Assembly: GCA_018828125.1 (NCBI GenBank)
Contig: JAHJWB010000003.1
Location: forward strand, 463,034-527,033
Direction: 5' to 3'
DNA length: 64,000 nt
DNA from: Gammaproteobacteria bacterium
GTDB taxonomy: Bacteria; Pseudomonadota; Gammaproteobacteria; Burkholderiales; Burkholderiaceae_C
The position numbers and the translations under genes were made by a program. The notes under the pieces were generated by a model. That model saw only the letters and a list, made by a program, of their open reading frames with translations. It was not told the origin of the DNA and did no database searches. Below are positions 17,206 through 25,326 of this stretch, piece after piece. Each line of letters opens with the position of its first letter. Within the stretch, counting starts at the first letter, position 1.

Positions 17206-17538
17206 TTATTTGACGTGCTTGCCGATCAGGCCAGCCAGTTCAAACATCGACACCTGGGGTTTGCCGAACAGCTCCTTGAGCTTGGCGTCCGCGTTGATGT
17301 TGCGCTTGTTGGCGGCATCCTGCAGGTTGTTGGCCTTGATGTAGACCCACAGCTTGCTGATGATCTCCGTGCGCGGCAGCGGAGCCGAGCCCACCACGGC
17401 GGCCAGCGCGGGGCTGGGCGTGAGCGCCTTCATGAAGGCGGCGTTGGGGGTGCGCTTCTTGGCCGGTGCAGCAGCCTTGGTGGCGGGCGCCTTGGCTGCC
17501 GTTGCTGTCTTTGCCGGAGCTTTTTTTGCAGTTGCCAT
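17206..17538 (-). CDS. SWIB/MDM2-domain protein with Lys/Ala-rich N-terminus
   Basis: A 110-residue protein. Residues 1-40 are a low-complexity Ala/Lys/Pro tail of the histone-H1 type, and residues 45-110 form a SWIB domain (LPRTEIISKLWVYIKANNLQDAANKRNINADAKLKELFG). Bacterial SWIB proteins occur in chlamydiae, fused to topoisomerase I, and as free small proteins in many betaproteobacteria. They are suspected nucleoid-associated proteins. The ATG at 17538 has AAGGAA upstream. It has its own terminator. Confidence 0.9.
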   Translation of the reverse strand: MATAKKAPAKTATAAKAPATKAAAPAKKRTPNAAFMKALTPSPALAAVVGSAPLPRTEIISKLWVYIKANNLQDAANKRNINADAKLKELFGKPQVSMFELAGLIGKHVK

Positions 17539-17950
17539 GTTGGGTGTTCCTTGTTGGAAGTAGATTTTCTTCACCAGCGAAAACGAGGCTGTCTCTCTGG
17601 CAGGCCGATGCTACTGGTAAAAAAACGCGTTTCCAAGGGAGAAACGGCTTTTTTTGCCTCGATTTGTAGCTGTGGAGCCGCGCGGCCCGCCGCAAGTCCC
17701 CCATGAGCCGCGCCAGCCTTGACAAATCAAGTGCAGATGCGCTGCTTTTCGGGGGCTCTATAGGAGATTCCGCGACTTTTTGGCTGTGATCTGGCGTGCG
17801 AACCTTGTTTCCTTGCAGTTTTCCTGCAGCGCTGCGCAACAATCCGTGAAAGGGGGCCGTTGGTTGCCCGTGCAGGGGCATGCAGCGGCTCGCAGGCTTC
17901 TGTGCTTTTGTATTTCCTCCTCGTTTTCATTGTCTGAAAGGCCTTTTGCA
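17539..17950. other. 412-base gap upstream of the SWIB gene and rraA
   Basis: No credible gene is seen. The short minus-strand frames here (for example 17727-17951) lack ribosome-binding sites and family resemblance. CGTTTC / GAAACG followed by GGCTTTTTTT near 17620-17656 looks like a small plus-strand terminator without an obvious gene. The remainder must hold the two divergent promoters. Confidence 0.4.
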
Positions 17951-18463
17951 ATGACCTCCACGTCTTTTCCCGCGTTCAGCACCTGCGACTTTTGCGATAC
18001 CCACAAGGGCGATGTCAGCGGCGCGTTTCGCGTCCTGCCGCCGGTGTTTCAGTCGTTTGGTGGTGTGGCCAGCTTCGCCGGCCAGGTCAGCACGGTGAAG
18101 TGCTACGAGGACAACACCCTGGTAAAGGCGGCAGTGGATTCCCCAGGCGATGGCCGCGTGCTAGTGGTGGACGGTGGCGCATCCCTGCGCCGTGCGCTGG
18201 TGGGTGGCAATCTGGCCGCAGCCGCAGCGCGCAACGGGTGGGCTGGCATTGTGGTGGACGGATGCGTGCGCGACGTAGCGGAACTCAATGCCGCTGCTGT
18301 TGGGATCCGTGCCTTGGCGCTGATGCCGTTGCCGACCGAAAAGCGCAACGAGGGCCAGCGCGATGTGGCGGTCCAGCTCCAGGGCGTGTGGGTGCGCCCT
18401 GGGGATTGGCTGTACGCCGATGCAGACGGGATTGTGGTGAGTGCGCAGGCGCTGTCCACATAA
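17951..18463 (+). CDS. rraA: RraA family protein (RNase E inhibitor / 4-hydroxy-4-methyl-2-oxoglutarate aldolase)
   Basis: A 170-residue RraA-like protein starting MTSTSFPAFSTCDFCD. The fold signature is FGGVASFAGQVSTVKCYEDNTLVKAAV, then GRVLVVDGGASLRRALVGGNLA and GIVVDGCVRDVAEL. In E. coli RraA binds and inhibits RNase E. The GxxxxRD motif (GCVRD) is also what metal-dependent HMG/CHA aldolases of this fold use, so either or both roles are possible. The ATG at 17951 fits the family length. It stands alone between divergent and convergent neighbours. Confidence 0.92.
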   Translation: MTSTSFPAFSTCDFCDTHKGDVSGAFRVLPPVFQSFGGVASFAGQVSTVKCYEDNTLVKAAVDSPGDGRVLVVDGGASLRRALVGGNLAAAAARNGWAGIVVDGCVRDVAELNAAAVGIRALALMPLPTEKRNEGQRDVAVQLQGVWVRPGDWLYADADGIVVSAQALST

Positions 18464-18517
18464 ACGGGCGGGGCCCAAGTACCCTAACAAGGCCGTGGGC
18501 GGCCCTGGAATCCCGAG

Positions 18518-19474
18518 TCAGGCCGCCCGGTTCTTTCGGCCCACACGCATTGCAGCGCGTGAGGGCAGGGTGGCCAGCAACACGCTGGCCAGGGCAATGG
18601 CAAACGCCACCAGTTGCATGACAGTCAGAGATTCGCCCAGCAGCAGCACGCCTACCAACGCAGCGCTTACGGGCAACATGACTGAAAAGACCCCGCCCTG
18701 TGCCGCCGGGACAGCCTTGAGCCCCGTCATCCACAGCCAGACCGTCCACATGCAGGCTGCCAAGGCATAAAAAAGCAGCAGCATCCAGGTGCTCCCACCT
18801 ACCGCTGCAAAGTCAAAATCCAGCGCCAGGTAAAGCCCAAACGGTGTTGTCAGCGCAAAGCCCCACAGGTTGATCAGCGAGGTGATGCGTTTGGGCCCGA
18901 GGCTTCCGGTGAGCTTCTTGCCGATTACGGTATAGGCCGCTTCGCAGATCACGGCTCCTACCAGCAGCAACTGACCCAGCCATGCCATGTTTTGGGTGTT
19001 TTTGGCTCCTAGCGCTTGTCCAGCCTGCGCAATATGCTCTGGTTTTGATAGTGAGAACAAAGCCACTCCGCCCACAGCGCACACCACAGCAGCCCACGTG
19101 CGCGGGGACACACGTTCCCGTAGAAATGCCCAACCCATCAAGGCGACGGCGGCCGGGATCGAGGCCATGGTGACACCGGCTGAAACTGCATCGGTCAGGC
19201 TCACGCCATAGATCATGCAGATGGTGAACAGAAAGTTGCCCAGAAAAGATTCCAGAAACAGCAAGCGTTTGGTTTGCGGCGTGAGGGGTGGTTCGTCTAC
19301 CGGCTTTTTCAACCAGTGGAGCATAGCCAGCCCGCCAATGCCAAATCGCATCCACGCCAGCAGAAACACGGGCAGCACTGCCGCCAGCGGCTTGGAAAGG
19401 GCTACGTAACAACCCACAAGTGACATGCTGAGCGCCAGACACGCGTAGGCGAAGAGACGGTTCGGCGGTTTCAC
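18518..19474 (-). CDS. EamA/DMT-superfamily inner-membrane exporter
   Basis: A 318-residue protein with about ten hydrophobic segments in two EamA repeats, the drug/metabolite transporter layout (for example LLAWMRFGIGGLAMLHWL in the first and LMPVSAALVGVLLLGE-like VMLPVSAALVGVLLLGESLT in the second). The substrate is unknown. Relatives export amino acids or metabolites. The cytoplasmic loop after the first repeat (around SKPEHIAQAGQALGAKNTQ) is encoded by a repeat copy at 18998-19056, which lengthens the loop without a frameshift. Confidence 0.9.
   Translation of the reverse strand: MKPPNRLFAYACLALSMSLVGCYVALSKPLAAVLPVFLLAWMRFGIGGLAMLHWLKKPVDEPPLTPQTKRLLFLESFLGNFLFTICMIYGVSLTDAVSAGVTMASIPAAVALMGWAFLRERVSPRTWAAVVCAVGGVALFSLSKPEHIAQAGQALGAKNTQNMAWLGQLLLVGAVICEAAYTVIGKKLTGSLGPKRITSLINLWGFALTTPFGLYLALDFDFAAVGGSTWMLLLFYALAACMWTVWLWMTGLKAVPAAQGGVFSVMLPVSAALVGVLLLGESLTVMQLVAFAIALASVLLATLPSRAAMRVGRKNRAA
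18998..19056 (-). repeat. palindromic repeat copy inside the EamA gene (degenerate)
   Basis: TTTTTGGCTCCTAGCGCTTG, then TGCGCAATATGCTCTGG and TTTTGATAGTGAGAAC, follow the reverse orientation of the family (TTTTGGCCTCTAGCGCTTAT ... AAGCGC ... TATCAAAA). It encodes the inter-repeat loop of the transporter. Confidence 0.75.
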
Positions 19475-19510
19475 TAGACTGGGCGCTGGTCAACAAAAAG
19501 AGTGCGCATC

Positions 19511-19915
19511 ATGCCCGATGAATCCCAGCCCCCTCAGCCGCCGCGGTGTGTGTTTGTGTACGGCACATTGCGCCGGGGCTGCAGCAACGACATCACACGC
19601 CTGCAGCCTGCAGCGCGGTTTGTAGGGCTGGCGCAGGTCGCCGGCATTCTTTATCACTTAGGGCCTTATCCCGGCATGACTCTGGGCGGTGAACAGTGGG
19701 TGCAGGGGGAGGTGTATGCCATCGACCCGGCTCTGGAGACCGTTCTGGATGGCATCGAAGACCTGGGCGAGAACCCCACGGACGAATACGTCAAGCGAAA
19801 GGTGGTAGTGGATGTGCAAGGGCACCCTACGCTGTGTCTCGTGTACGAAATCAACCCTCGGTACGTGGCATCTGCAAAGCATATTGCGCATGGAGATTGG
19901 GTAAAGGCGGAATAA
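19511..19915 (+). CDS. gamma-glutamylcyclotransferase-like (AIG2/GGCT) protein
   Basis: A 134-residue protein of the GGCT fold, recognised by the N-terminal FVYGTLRRGCSN and YHLGPYPGMT, and by GEVYAIDPALETVLDGIED, which carries the acidic residues of the active site. Such enzymes cleave gamma-glutamyl groups to 5-oxoproline, but many bacterial members are untested. ATG 19511 is preferred over the GTG at 19502, and neither has a strong ribosome-binding site. It is divergent from the EamA gene with a short gap. Confidence 0.87.
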   Translation: MPDESQPPQPPRCVFVYGTLRRGCSNDITRLQPAARFVGLAQVAGILYHLGPYPGMTLGGEQWVQGEVYAIDPALETVLDGIEDLGENPTDEYVKRKVVVDVQGHPTLCLVYEINPRYVASAKHIAHGDWVKAE

Positions 19916-19944
19916 CAGGCGCGGGGCGTGATTTTTCTCACAAT

Positions 19945-20120
19945 ACAAAAACTGATTTTTGCATTGCGGAATGTCATAGATGTTGCATTGCGGCATTTTT
20001 TCTCGATATGAGAAATCAATTTCTATATTGAGAAATTGCATGGTTAAGTGCTTGTTTTGAAAGGAAAAAATTTATCTCTTCTATAAGACATAAGAGCTTG
20101 CGCAACTCTTATAGAAGACT
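19945..20120. promoter_or_regulatory. multi-operator region upstream of aceA
   Basis: This AT-rich 176-base stretch has three kinds of repeated signal. There are two direct copies of TTGCATTGCGG (19959-19969 and 19983-19993, 24 bases apart). Two inverted repeats follow, TTTCTC/GAGAAA at 19999-20015 and CAATTTCT/AGAAATTG at 20017-20038, about two helical turns apart. A longer inverted repeat has perfect 11-base arms, CTTCTATAAGA (20078-20088) and TCTTATAGAAG (20107-20117). It most likely controls isocitrate lyase in response to acetate. The binding proteins are unknown. Confidence 0.6.
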
Positions 20121-20186
20121 TAAAGTTGTCCCCAAGGGCCGCACACAGTAGCCCGCTGTTTTCAACCAACCTTCTGGAGTGACTTC

Positions 20187-21518
20187 ATGCCCCAATCCCT
20201 CAACGAACAACTGAGCCGCGAACAGCAAATTGCCGCCCTGGAAAAAGACTGGGCTACCAACCCCCGTTGGAAGGGTGTGAAGCGCGGCTACTCCGCTGCC
20301 GACGTGGTGCGTCTGCGCGGCTCGCTGCCCATCGAGCACACGCTGGCCAAGCGCGGCGCAGAAAAGCTGTGGGACAAGATCAACGGCGGCGCCAAGAAGG
20401 GCTACGTCAACGCGTTCGGCGCCATCTCTGCCGGCCAGGCCATGCAGCAAGCCAAGGCAGGCCTGGAAGCCGTGTACCTGTCGGGCTGGCAAGTCGCTGC
20501 TGATGGCAACACGTCCGAGACCATGTACCCCGACCAGTCGCTGTACGCCTACGACTCGGTGCCCACCATGGTCCGCCGCATCAACAACACCTTCAAGCGC
20601 GCTGATGAAATCCAGTGGGGCCGCGGCATCAACCCTGGCGACAAGGAATTCATCGATTACTTCCTGCCCATCGTGGCCGATGCAGAAGCCGGTTTCGGCG
20701 GCGTGCTGAACGCCTTCGAACTGATGAAGAACATGATCCAGTCGGGCGCTGCAGGCGTTCACTTTGAAGACCAACTGGCTGCCGTGAAGAAGTGCGGCCA
20801 CATGGGTGGCAAGGTGCTGGTGCCTACGCAAGAAGCCTGCGAAAAGCTGATTTCCGCTCGCTTCGCCGCTGACGTGATGGGCGTGTCTACCATCGTGCTC
20901 GCCCGTACCGATGCAGAAGCGGCCAACCTGATCACGTCCGACCACGATGCCAACGACAAGCCATTCTTGACCGGCGAGCGTACACAAGAAGGCTTCTACC
21001 GCGTCAAGAACGGCCTGGAGCAAGCTATCAGCCGTGGCGTCGCTTACGCTCCCTACGCTGACCTGGTGTGGTGCGAGACCGGCGTGCCAGATATCGGCTT
21101 CGCCCGTGAGTTCGCCCAAGCCGTGCACGCCGCCTGCCCCGGCAAGCTGCTGTCGTACAACTGCTCGCCATCGTTCAACTGGAAGAAGAACCTCAACGAC
21201 AGCCAGATCGCGTCCTTCCAGGAAGACCTGTCCGCACTGGGCTACAAGTACCAGTTCATCACGCTGGCTGGCATCCACATCAACTGGTTCAACACCTTCC
21301 AGTTCGCCCATGCATACGCCAACGGCGAAGGCATGAAGCACTACGTGAACATGGTGCAAGAGCCCGAATTTGAAGCACGGGACAAGGGCTACACCTTCGT
21401 GTCGCACCAGCAGGAAGTGGGCGCAGGCTACTTCGACGACGTGACCACGGTGATCCAAGGCGGTTCGTCTTCAGTGAAGGCCCTTACGGGTTCGACCGAA
21501 GAAGAGCAGTTCCACTGA
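20187..21518 (+). CDS. aceA: isocitrate lyase
   Basis: It splits isocitrate into glyoxylate and succinate, the first committed step of the glyoxylate shunt for growth on acetate or fatty acids. The 443-residue product contains the active-site loop [13 protein letters not shown] with its catalytic Cys (KKCGH). Other family signatures are [19 protein letters not shown] and [12 protein letters not shown]. The length is typical of the short proteobacterial class. It has its own regulatory region and a terminator. No malate synthase gene is in the window. Confidence 0.97.
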   Translation: MPQSLNEQLSREQQIAALEKDWATNPRWKGVKRGYSAADVVRLRGSLPIEHTLAKRGAEKLWDKINGGAKKGYVNAFGAISAGQAMQQAKAGLEAVYLSGWQVAADGNTSETMYPDQSLYAYDSVPTMVRRINNTFKRADEIQWGRGINPGDKEFIDYFLPIVADAEAGFGGVLNAFELMKNMIQSGAAGVHFEDQLAAVKKCGHMGGKVLVPTQEACEKLISARFAADVMGVSTIVLARTDAEAANLITSDHDANDKPFLTGERTQEGFYRVKNGLEQAISRGVAYAPYADLVWCETGVPDIGFAREFAQAVHAACPGKLLSYNCSPSFNWKKNLNDSQIASFQEDLSALGYKYQFITLAGIHINWFNTFQFAHAYANGEGMKHYVNMVQEPEFEARDKGYTFVSHQQEVGAGYFDDVTTVIQGGSSSVKALTGSTEEEQFH

Positions 21519-21567
21519 TCTGGCCGACGTTTGAGCCGCTTGGGTGTGGCGCAAAATCCACCTGACG

Positions 21568-21598
21568 AAAGCCCGGAGCTGTTGCTTCGGGCTTTTTT
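21568..21598 (+). terminator. intrinsic terminator of aceA
   Basis: AAAGCCCG / CGGGCTTT stem with a 12-base loop followed by a T-run, 50 bases past the aceA stop. Confidence 0.88.
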
Positions 21599-21661
21599 CT
21601 TGGCGGCAGGGTTAAAATGCGGGCAAATTCACTGCACAAGAGCGAGAAAGGCAATCTGGTT

Positions 21662-21703
21662 ATGACACCGCGAACTACCTCGGAGACGTTGACCGGCCGC
21701 TAA
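21662..21703 (+). CDS. threonine-rich thrS leader peptide
   Basis: ATG to TAA encodes MTPRTTSETLTGR, in which five of thirteen residues are Thr, read from four different codons (ACA, ACT, ACC, ACG, ACC). AGAAAGG lies about 11 bases upstream. It overlaps attenuator segment 1, and its stop is 8 bases before segment 2, the arrangement of classical amino-acid leader peptides. I know of no other function for it. Confidence 0.75.
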   Translation: MTPRTTSETLTGR

Positions 21704-21747
21704 GGCTGGATGTTCGCGCCTGCACGAGATTGCACACCTCTTCCAGA

Positions 21748-21780
21748 AAGCGCGGACCCGTTCCGCGCTTTTTTGTTTTT
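21748..21780 (+). terminator. attenuator terminator before thrS
   Basis: AAGCGCGG / CCGCGCTT stem with a 7-base loop followed by TTTTGTTTTT, 56 bases before the thrS start. No complete gene lies between this and the aceA terminator, so it can only act on the thrS leader transcript. Confidence 0.88.
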
Positions 21781-21835
21781 GGGCCTGGCGCGTGCCCGGT
21801 CCCCTTGCACTGATTGAAAAGAAAGAGTTACTCCC

Positions 21836-23755
21836 ATGATTCACATCACGCTCCCTGACGGTTCGCAGCGCGAGTTCCCAGGTCCTGTCACAGTGGCTGA
21901 GGTAGCCGCCTCTATTGGCGCTGGCCTGGCCAAGGCGGCACTGGCTGGCAAGATTGACGGCAAGGTGGTGGATACCAGCTACCAGATCACGGCAGACAGC
22001 CCGCTGTCCATCATTACCGCCAAAGACGCCGATGGGCTGGATGTGATTCGCCACTCCACGGCCCACTTGCTGGCGTATGCGGTCAAAGAACTCTTTCCAG
22101 AGGCGCAGGTCACGATTGGCCCTGTCATTGAAAACGGGTTTTTCTATGACTTTGCGTACAAGCGCCCCTTCACTCCTGAGGATCTTGTCGCCATTGAAAA
22201 GCGCATGTCCGAATTGGCTGCCAAGGATGAGCCCGTCGTACGCCGCGTACTGCCGCGTGACGACGCTGTGGCGCATTTCAAGGCGCAGGGTGAGCACTAC
22301 AAGGCCGAAATCATTGCGAGCATCCCGAGCAATGAGGACGTCAGCCTGTACCGCGAAGGCAATTTCGAAGACCTGTGCCGCGGCCCCCATGTGCCAAGCA
22401 CGGGTAAGCTCAAGTTTTTCAAGCTGATGAAGGTTGCAGGGGCTTACTGGCGGGGCGACCACCGTAATGAGATGCTGCAGCGCATTTACGGCACTGCCTG
22501 GACTTCCAAGGAAGAACTGCAGCAGTACCTCACCATGCTGGAAGAGGCCGAAAAACGTGACCACCGCAAGCTGGGTCGCGAGCTTGATCTTTTCCACATG
22601 GACGAACACTCGCCAGGTACCGTGTTCTGGCACCCCAAGGGCTGGGCGTTGTGGCAAGAGGTGGAGCAATACATGCGCCGCGTGTACCGCAACAATGGCT
22701 ACCAGGAGGTCAAGGGTCCGCAGATCCTGGACAAGAGTCTGTGGGAAAAGACCGGCCACTGGGACAAATACCGCGACAACATGTTCACCACCGAATCGGA
22801 AAAGCGCGAATACGCGCTCAAGCCGATGAACTGCCCCGGCCACATCCTGATCTACAAGCAAGGCATCAAGAGCTACCGCGATCTGCCCCTGCGCTACGGC
22901 GAGTTCGGCGCCTGCCACCGCAATGAGCCCACCGGTGGCCTGCACGGCATCATGCGCGTGCGCGGTTTCACGCAGGATGATGGGCACATCTTCTGTACCG
23001 AAGAGCAGGTGCTCGAAGAGTGCGCCAACTACACGGCGCTGGTGCAGAAGGTCTACAAGGATTTTGGTTTTACAGACATCATCTACAAGGTTGCCACGCG
23101 GCCTGAGGCGCGCATTGGCACGGATGAGTCGTGGGATCGCGCAGAGAAGGCGCTGATGGATGGCCTCCGCCATTCGGGCTGCGAGTTTGAGATTGCCGAA
23201 GGCGAGGGCGCGTTCTATGGTCCGAAGATCGAGTACACGCTCAAGGACGCCTTGGGTCGTCAGTGGCAGTGCGGGACGATGCAGATCGACCCCAATCTGC
23301 CTGAGCGCCTGGATGCGGAGTACGTCGCTGAAGACGGCAGTCGCAAGCGGCCCTTGATGCTGCACCGCGCTACGGTCGGCAGCATGGAACGCTTCATCGG
23401 TATGTTGATCGAGCACTATGCAGGTGCCTTCCCACTGTGGCTTGCACCAGTGCAGGTTGCGGTGCTCAACATCACCGATGCACAGGCCGATTACTGTCGC
23501 GAAATTGCAGCAAAACTGCAAAAAGCACTGCCGAATCAAGACCTTAGGGTGGCGGTCGATCTGCGCAATGAGAAGATTACGTATAAAATACGCGAGCATT
23601 CGTTGCAAAAGCTGCCGTACATCCTCGTCGCGGGCGACAAGGAAAAGGCCGCAGGAGCCGTCGCAGTGCGTGGCCGGGGCAATCGTGACCTCGGCGTGAT
23701 GTCCGTTGAAGCGTTTGCTGAACTGATCGCCCAAGACATCGCCACCAAAGCCTGA
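21836..23755 (+). CDS. thrS: threonyl-tRNA synthetase
   Basis: It charges tRNA-Thr. The 639-residue enzyme has an N-terminal TGS domain (1-60), the editing N2 domain with [11 protein letters not shown] and [13 protein letters not shown], and class II motifs. These include [19 protein letters not shown], motif 2 [30 protein letters not shown] and motif 3 [20 protein letters not shown]-terminal anticodon-binding domain follows ([14 protein letters not shown] onward). The ATG at 21836 starts [17 protein letters not shown] as in homologues. It heads the thrS-infC-rpmI-rplT-pheST group behind the attenuator. E. coli instead controls thrS translation through a tRNA-like operator. Confidence 0.98.
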   Translation: MIHITLPDGSQREFPGPVTVAEVAASIGAGLAKAALAGKIDGKVVDTSYQITADSPLSIITAKDADGLDVIRHSTAHLLAYAVKELFPEAQVTIGPVIENGFFYDFAYKRPFTPEDLVAIEKRMSELAAKDEPVVRRVLPRDDAVAHFKAQGEHYKAEIIASIPSNEDVSLYREGNFEDLCRGPHVPSTGKLKFFKLMKVAGAYWRGDHRNEMLQRIYGTAWTSKEELQQYLTMLEEAEKRDHRKLGRELDLFHMDEHSPGTVFWHPKGWALWQEVEQYMRRVYRNNGYQEVKGPQILDKSLWEKTGHWDKYRDNMFTTESEKREYALKPMNCPGHILIYKQGIKSYRDLPLRYGEFGACHRNEPTGGLHGIMRVRGFTQDDGHIFCTEEQVLEECANYTALVQKVYKDFGFTDIIYKVATRPEARIGTDESWDRAEKALMDGLRHSGCEFEIAEGEGAFYGPKIEYTLKDALGRQWQCGTMQIDPNLPERLDAEYVAEDGSRKRPLMLHRATVGSMERFIGMLIEHYAGAFPLWLAPVQVAVLNITDAQADYCREIAAKLQKALPNQDLRVAVDLRNEKITYKIREHSLQKLPYILVAGDKEKAAGAVAVRGRGNRDLGVMSVEAFAELIAQDIATKA

Positions 23756-23771
23756 TTTTTTGTTGAAAACT

Positions 23772-23822
23772 TGCTTTGGCGCTTGCCTGTTGTACGGTTG
23801 TAGCTACAAAGTTTGTAGTAAT
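23772..23822 (-). repeat. degenerate palindromic repeat copy between thrS and infC
   Basis: CTTTGGCGCTTGCCTG and TTGTAGCTACAAAGTTTGTAG match the reverse orientation only loosely. The AGCTA(C/T)CAAA and TGTAGTA parts are the best preserved. It ends about 20 bases before the infC start. Confidence 0.5.
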
Positions 23823-23842
23823 TTGATTGAAGGAAGATAGCC

Positions 23843-24445
23843 ATCGCTACTGAATTTCGTGATCGTCGCCACCGTGAAGAGCGCAAGCACCGCCTGAACC
23901 GTGAAATCATGGCCCCGGAAGTCCGTCTCTCGGGTCCTGACAATGAGCCTTTGGGCGTTGTCAGCTTGATGGAAGCCTTGCGCATGGCAGGCGAGTTGGA
24001 CGTGGATCTGGTGGAAATCGCTGCCACAGCGAACCCTCCAGTGTGCCGCTTGATGGACTACGGCAAGTTCAAGTACCAAGAGCAAAAGCGTGCTGCCGAA
24101 GCCAAGGCCAAGCAGACGGTCATCGAGATCAAGGAAGTCAAGTTCCGTCCCGGTACGGACGATGGTGACTACAACATCAAGATGCGCAATATCCGCCGCT
24201 TTCTGGCGGATGGCGACAAGTGCAAGATCACCCTGCGGTTCCGTGGCCGTGAAATCACGCACCAGGAATTGGGGCTGGCCCTGCTCAATCGCATTCGTGA
24301 TGAGTTGGGCGACACCATCCTCATCGAGCAGTTTCCCAAGCTGGAAGGCCGCCAGATGATCATGATGATTGCTCCCGGCCGCAAAAAACCAGCCGCCGCG
24401 AAGCCTGCTGCAGAAGGCGCTTCGTCGGCTGGCAGCGCTGCCTGA
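23843..24445 (+). CDS. infC: translation initiation factor IF-3 (ATC start codon)
   Basis: IF-3 binds the 30S subunit and rejects non-standard initiation codons. The 200-residue product begins (M)[20 protein letters not shown] and includes [37 protein letters not shown] and [14 protein letters not shown], covering both domains. The frame extends 22 codons upstream of the first ATG to ATC at 23843, preceded by GAAGGAAG 6 bases away. No ATG, GTG or TTG gives a complete N-terminus. A rare AUU/AUC start is the known basis of IF-3 autoregulation in other bacteria. The C-terminal [15 protein letters not shown] tail is an extension. Confidence 0.96.
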   Translation: MATEFRDRRHREERKHRLNREIMAPEVRLSGPDNEPLGVVSLMEALRMAGELDVDLVEIAATANPPVCRLMDYGKFKYQEQKRAAEAKAKQTVIEIKEVKFRPGTDDGDYNIKMRNIRRFLADGDKCKITLRFRGREITHQELGLALLNRIRDELGDTILIEQFPKLEGRQMIMMIAPGRKKPAAAKPAAEGASSAGSAA

Positions 24446-24625
24446 GATTGGGTAAATTGATTTGAGAATTTGATCGCTCTGCCTGCGAGGGTGGAGTGGT
24501 CAGAGGCGGTGCTCTGGCACTGTCGAACGAGGGGCGAAAGCTCCTCGATAAAAGTGGCTCGGGGCCAACAAGTTTGCAGATCGGTTTGCAAACGCCTCAC
24601 GAGCACAACGAAAAGGAGCATTCAC
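24446..24625 (+). promoter_or_regulatory. rpmI-rplT leader, possible L20-binding regulatory RNA
   Basis: This 180-base gap has no gene. It has a hairpin CGAGGGGC-GAAA-GCTCCTCG (24528-24547, GNRA tetraloop, one G-U pair) and a second stem GTTTGCA / TGCAAAC (24572-24593). In E. coli and Bacillus L20 represses this operon through leader RNA structure. Equivalent control here is inferred from position and structure only. Confidence 0.45.
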
Positions 24626-24829
24626 ATGCCCAAAATGAAGACCAAGAGCAGCGCGAAAAAACGTTTCCGCGTTCGTCCCGGTGGCACCGTCAAGCGCGGT
24701 CAAGCCTTCAAACGTCACATCTTGACCAAGAAGACCACCAAGAACAAGCGCCACCTGCGTGGTGCAGTCGCTGTGCACGAGACCAATATGGCCTCGATTT
24801 CACAGATGCTGCCCGGCATGGGCGTTTAA
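24626..24829 (+). CDS. rpmI: 50S ribosomal protein L35
   Basis: A 67-residue, strongly basic protein starting [16 protein letters not shown] and containing [18 protein letters not shown], diagnostic for L35. AAAGGAG precedes the start. It is followed 26 bases later by rplT, the usual pairing. Confidence 0.98.
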   Translation: MPKMKTKSSAKKRFRVRPGGTVKRGQAFKRHILTKKTTKNKRHLRGAVAVHETNMASISQMLPGMGV

Positions 24830-24855
24830 TTTACTGACGAACAAGGAGATTTAAT

Positions 24856-25215
24856 ATGCCTCGCGTCAAACGTGGTGTAACGGCCCGTGCCCGTCACAAG
24901 AAAGTTCTCGCCCTTGCAAAGGGTTTCCGTGGTCGCCGCGGTAATGTCTACCGTATCGCCAAACAGGCGGTAATGAAGGCTGGGCAATATGCCTACCGTG
25001 ACCGCCGCACCAAGAAGCGTGTGTTCCGCCAGTTGTGGATTGCCCGTATCAACGCCGCTGCCCGTGAACTGGGCCTGACCTACAGCCAGTTCGCCAATGG
25101 CCTGAAGAAGGCATCCATCGAGATCGACCGCAAGATGCTGGCCGACCTCGCAGTGCACGACAAGGCTGCCTTCGGCAGCATCGTGGAGCAAGTCAAGGCC
25201 AAGCTGGCTGCTTGA
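24856..25215 (+). CDS. rplT: 50S ribosomal protein L20
   Basis: A 119-residue protein starting [18 protein letters not shown] and containing [18 protein letters not shown], typical of L20. L20 is an early 23S rRNA assembly protein and, in other bacteria, the repressor of its own operon. AAGGAG precedes the start. Confidence 0.98.
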   Translation: MPRVKRGVTARARHKKVLALAKGFRGRRGNVYRIAKQAVMKAGQYAYRDRRTKKRVFRQLWIARINAAARELGLTYSQFANGLKKASIEIDRKMLADLAVHDKAAFGSIVEQVKAKLAA

Positions 25216-25228
25216 GTTCACGATGAGC

Positions 25229-25290
25229 GGCTATCTTCTGGATAGCTGCTTGCGCAATAACAGCAAGGGCTAGAGCTTGAAAAGGCACTA
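25229..25290 (+). repeat. degenerate palindromic repeat copy after rplT
   Basis: GGCTATCTTCTGGATAGCTG, CTTGCGCAATAACAGCAAG and GGCTAGAGCTTGAAAAGG keep the left half and the CTAGAG of the family, but the core stem has been replaced. Its right part forms the 5' arm of the terminator at 25264-25306. Confidence 0.55.
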
Positions 25291-25306
25291 GCCCTTGTTC
25301 ATTTTT
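25264..25306 (+). terminator. terminator between rplT and pheS
   Basis: CAAGGGCTAG (25264-25273) and CTAGCCCTTG (25288-25297) form a perfect 10-bp stem with a 14-base loop, followed by TTCATTTTT. It should end most thrS-infC-rpmI-rplT transcripts, so pheST expression needs readthrough or a promoter of its own. Confidence 0.82.
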
Positions 25307-25326
25307 CACGAGCGATAAAGAGTCGT

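Larger units (their letters stand above)
21613..21780 (+). promoter_or_regulatory. thrS leader: peptide-dependent transcription attenuator
   Basis: A TAAAAT -10 element at 21613-21618 starts a leader that encodes a Thr-rich 13-residue peptide (21662-21703). It contains four segments: 1, CGCGAAC (21669-21675, inside the peptide); 2, GTTCGCGC (21712-21719); 3, GCGCGGAC (21750-21757); 4, CCGCGC (21763-21768) followed by TTTTTT. Segments 1:2 pair perfectly over 7 bases and 2:3 over 8 bases with one G-U, while 3:4 is the terminator. A ribosome stalled on early Thr codons would mask segment 1, so 2:3 forms and thrS is transcribed. A ribosome that reaches the stop would mask segment 2, so the terminator forms. 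The pairing is seen in the sequence and the regulation is inferred. Confidence 0.8.

Noticed and set aside
17618-17658. CGTTTC/GAAACG stem with a T-run, considered as the end of a small RNA
   Set aside because: No promoter or conserved structure upstream on the plus strand could be identified, so an RNA gene is not supported.
25223-25273. A 16-codon ORF before the terminator upstream of pheS, considered as a Phe leader peptide
   Set aside because: Its product ([16 protein letters not shown]) contains no Phe, and I see no alternative pairing of the terminator arms, so Phe-dependent attenuation is not supported.
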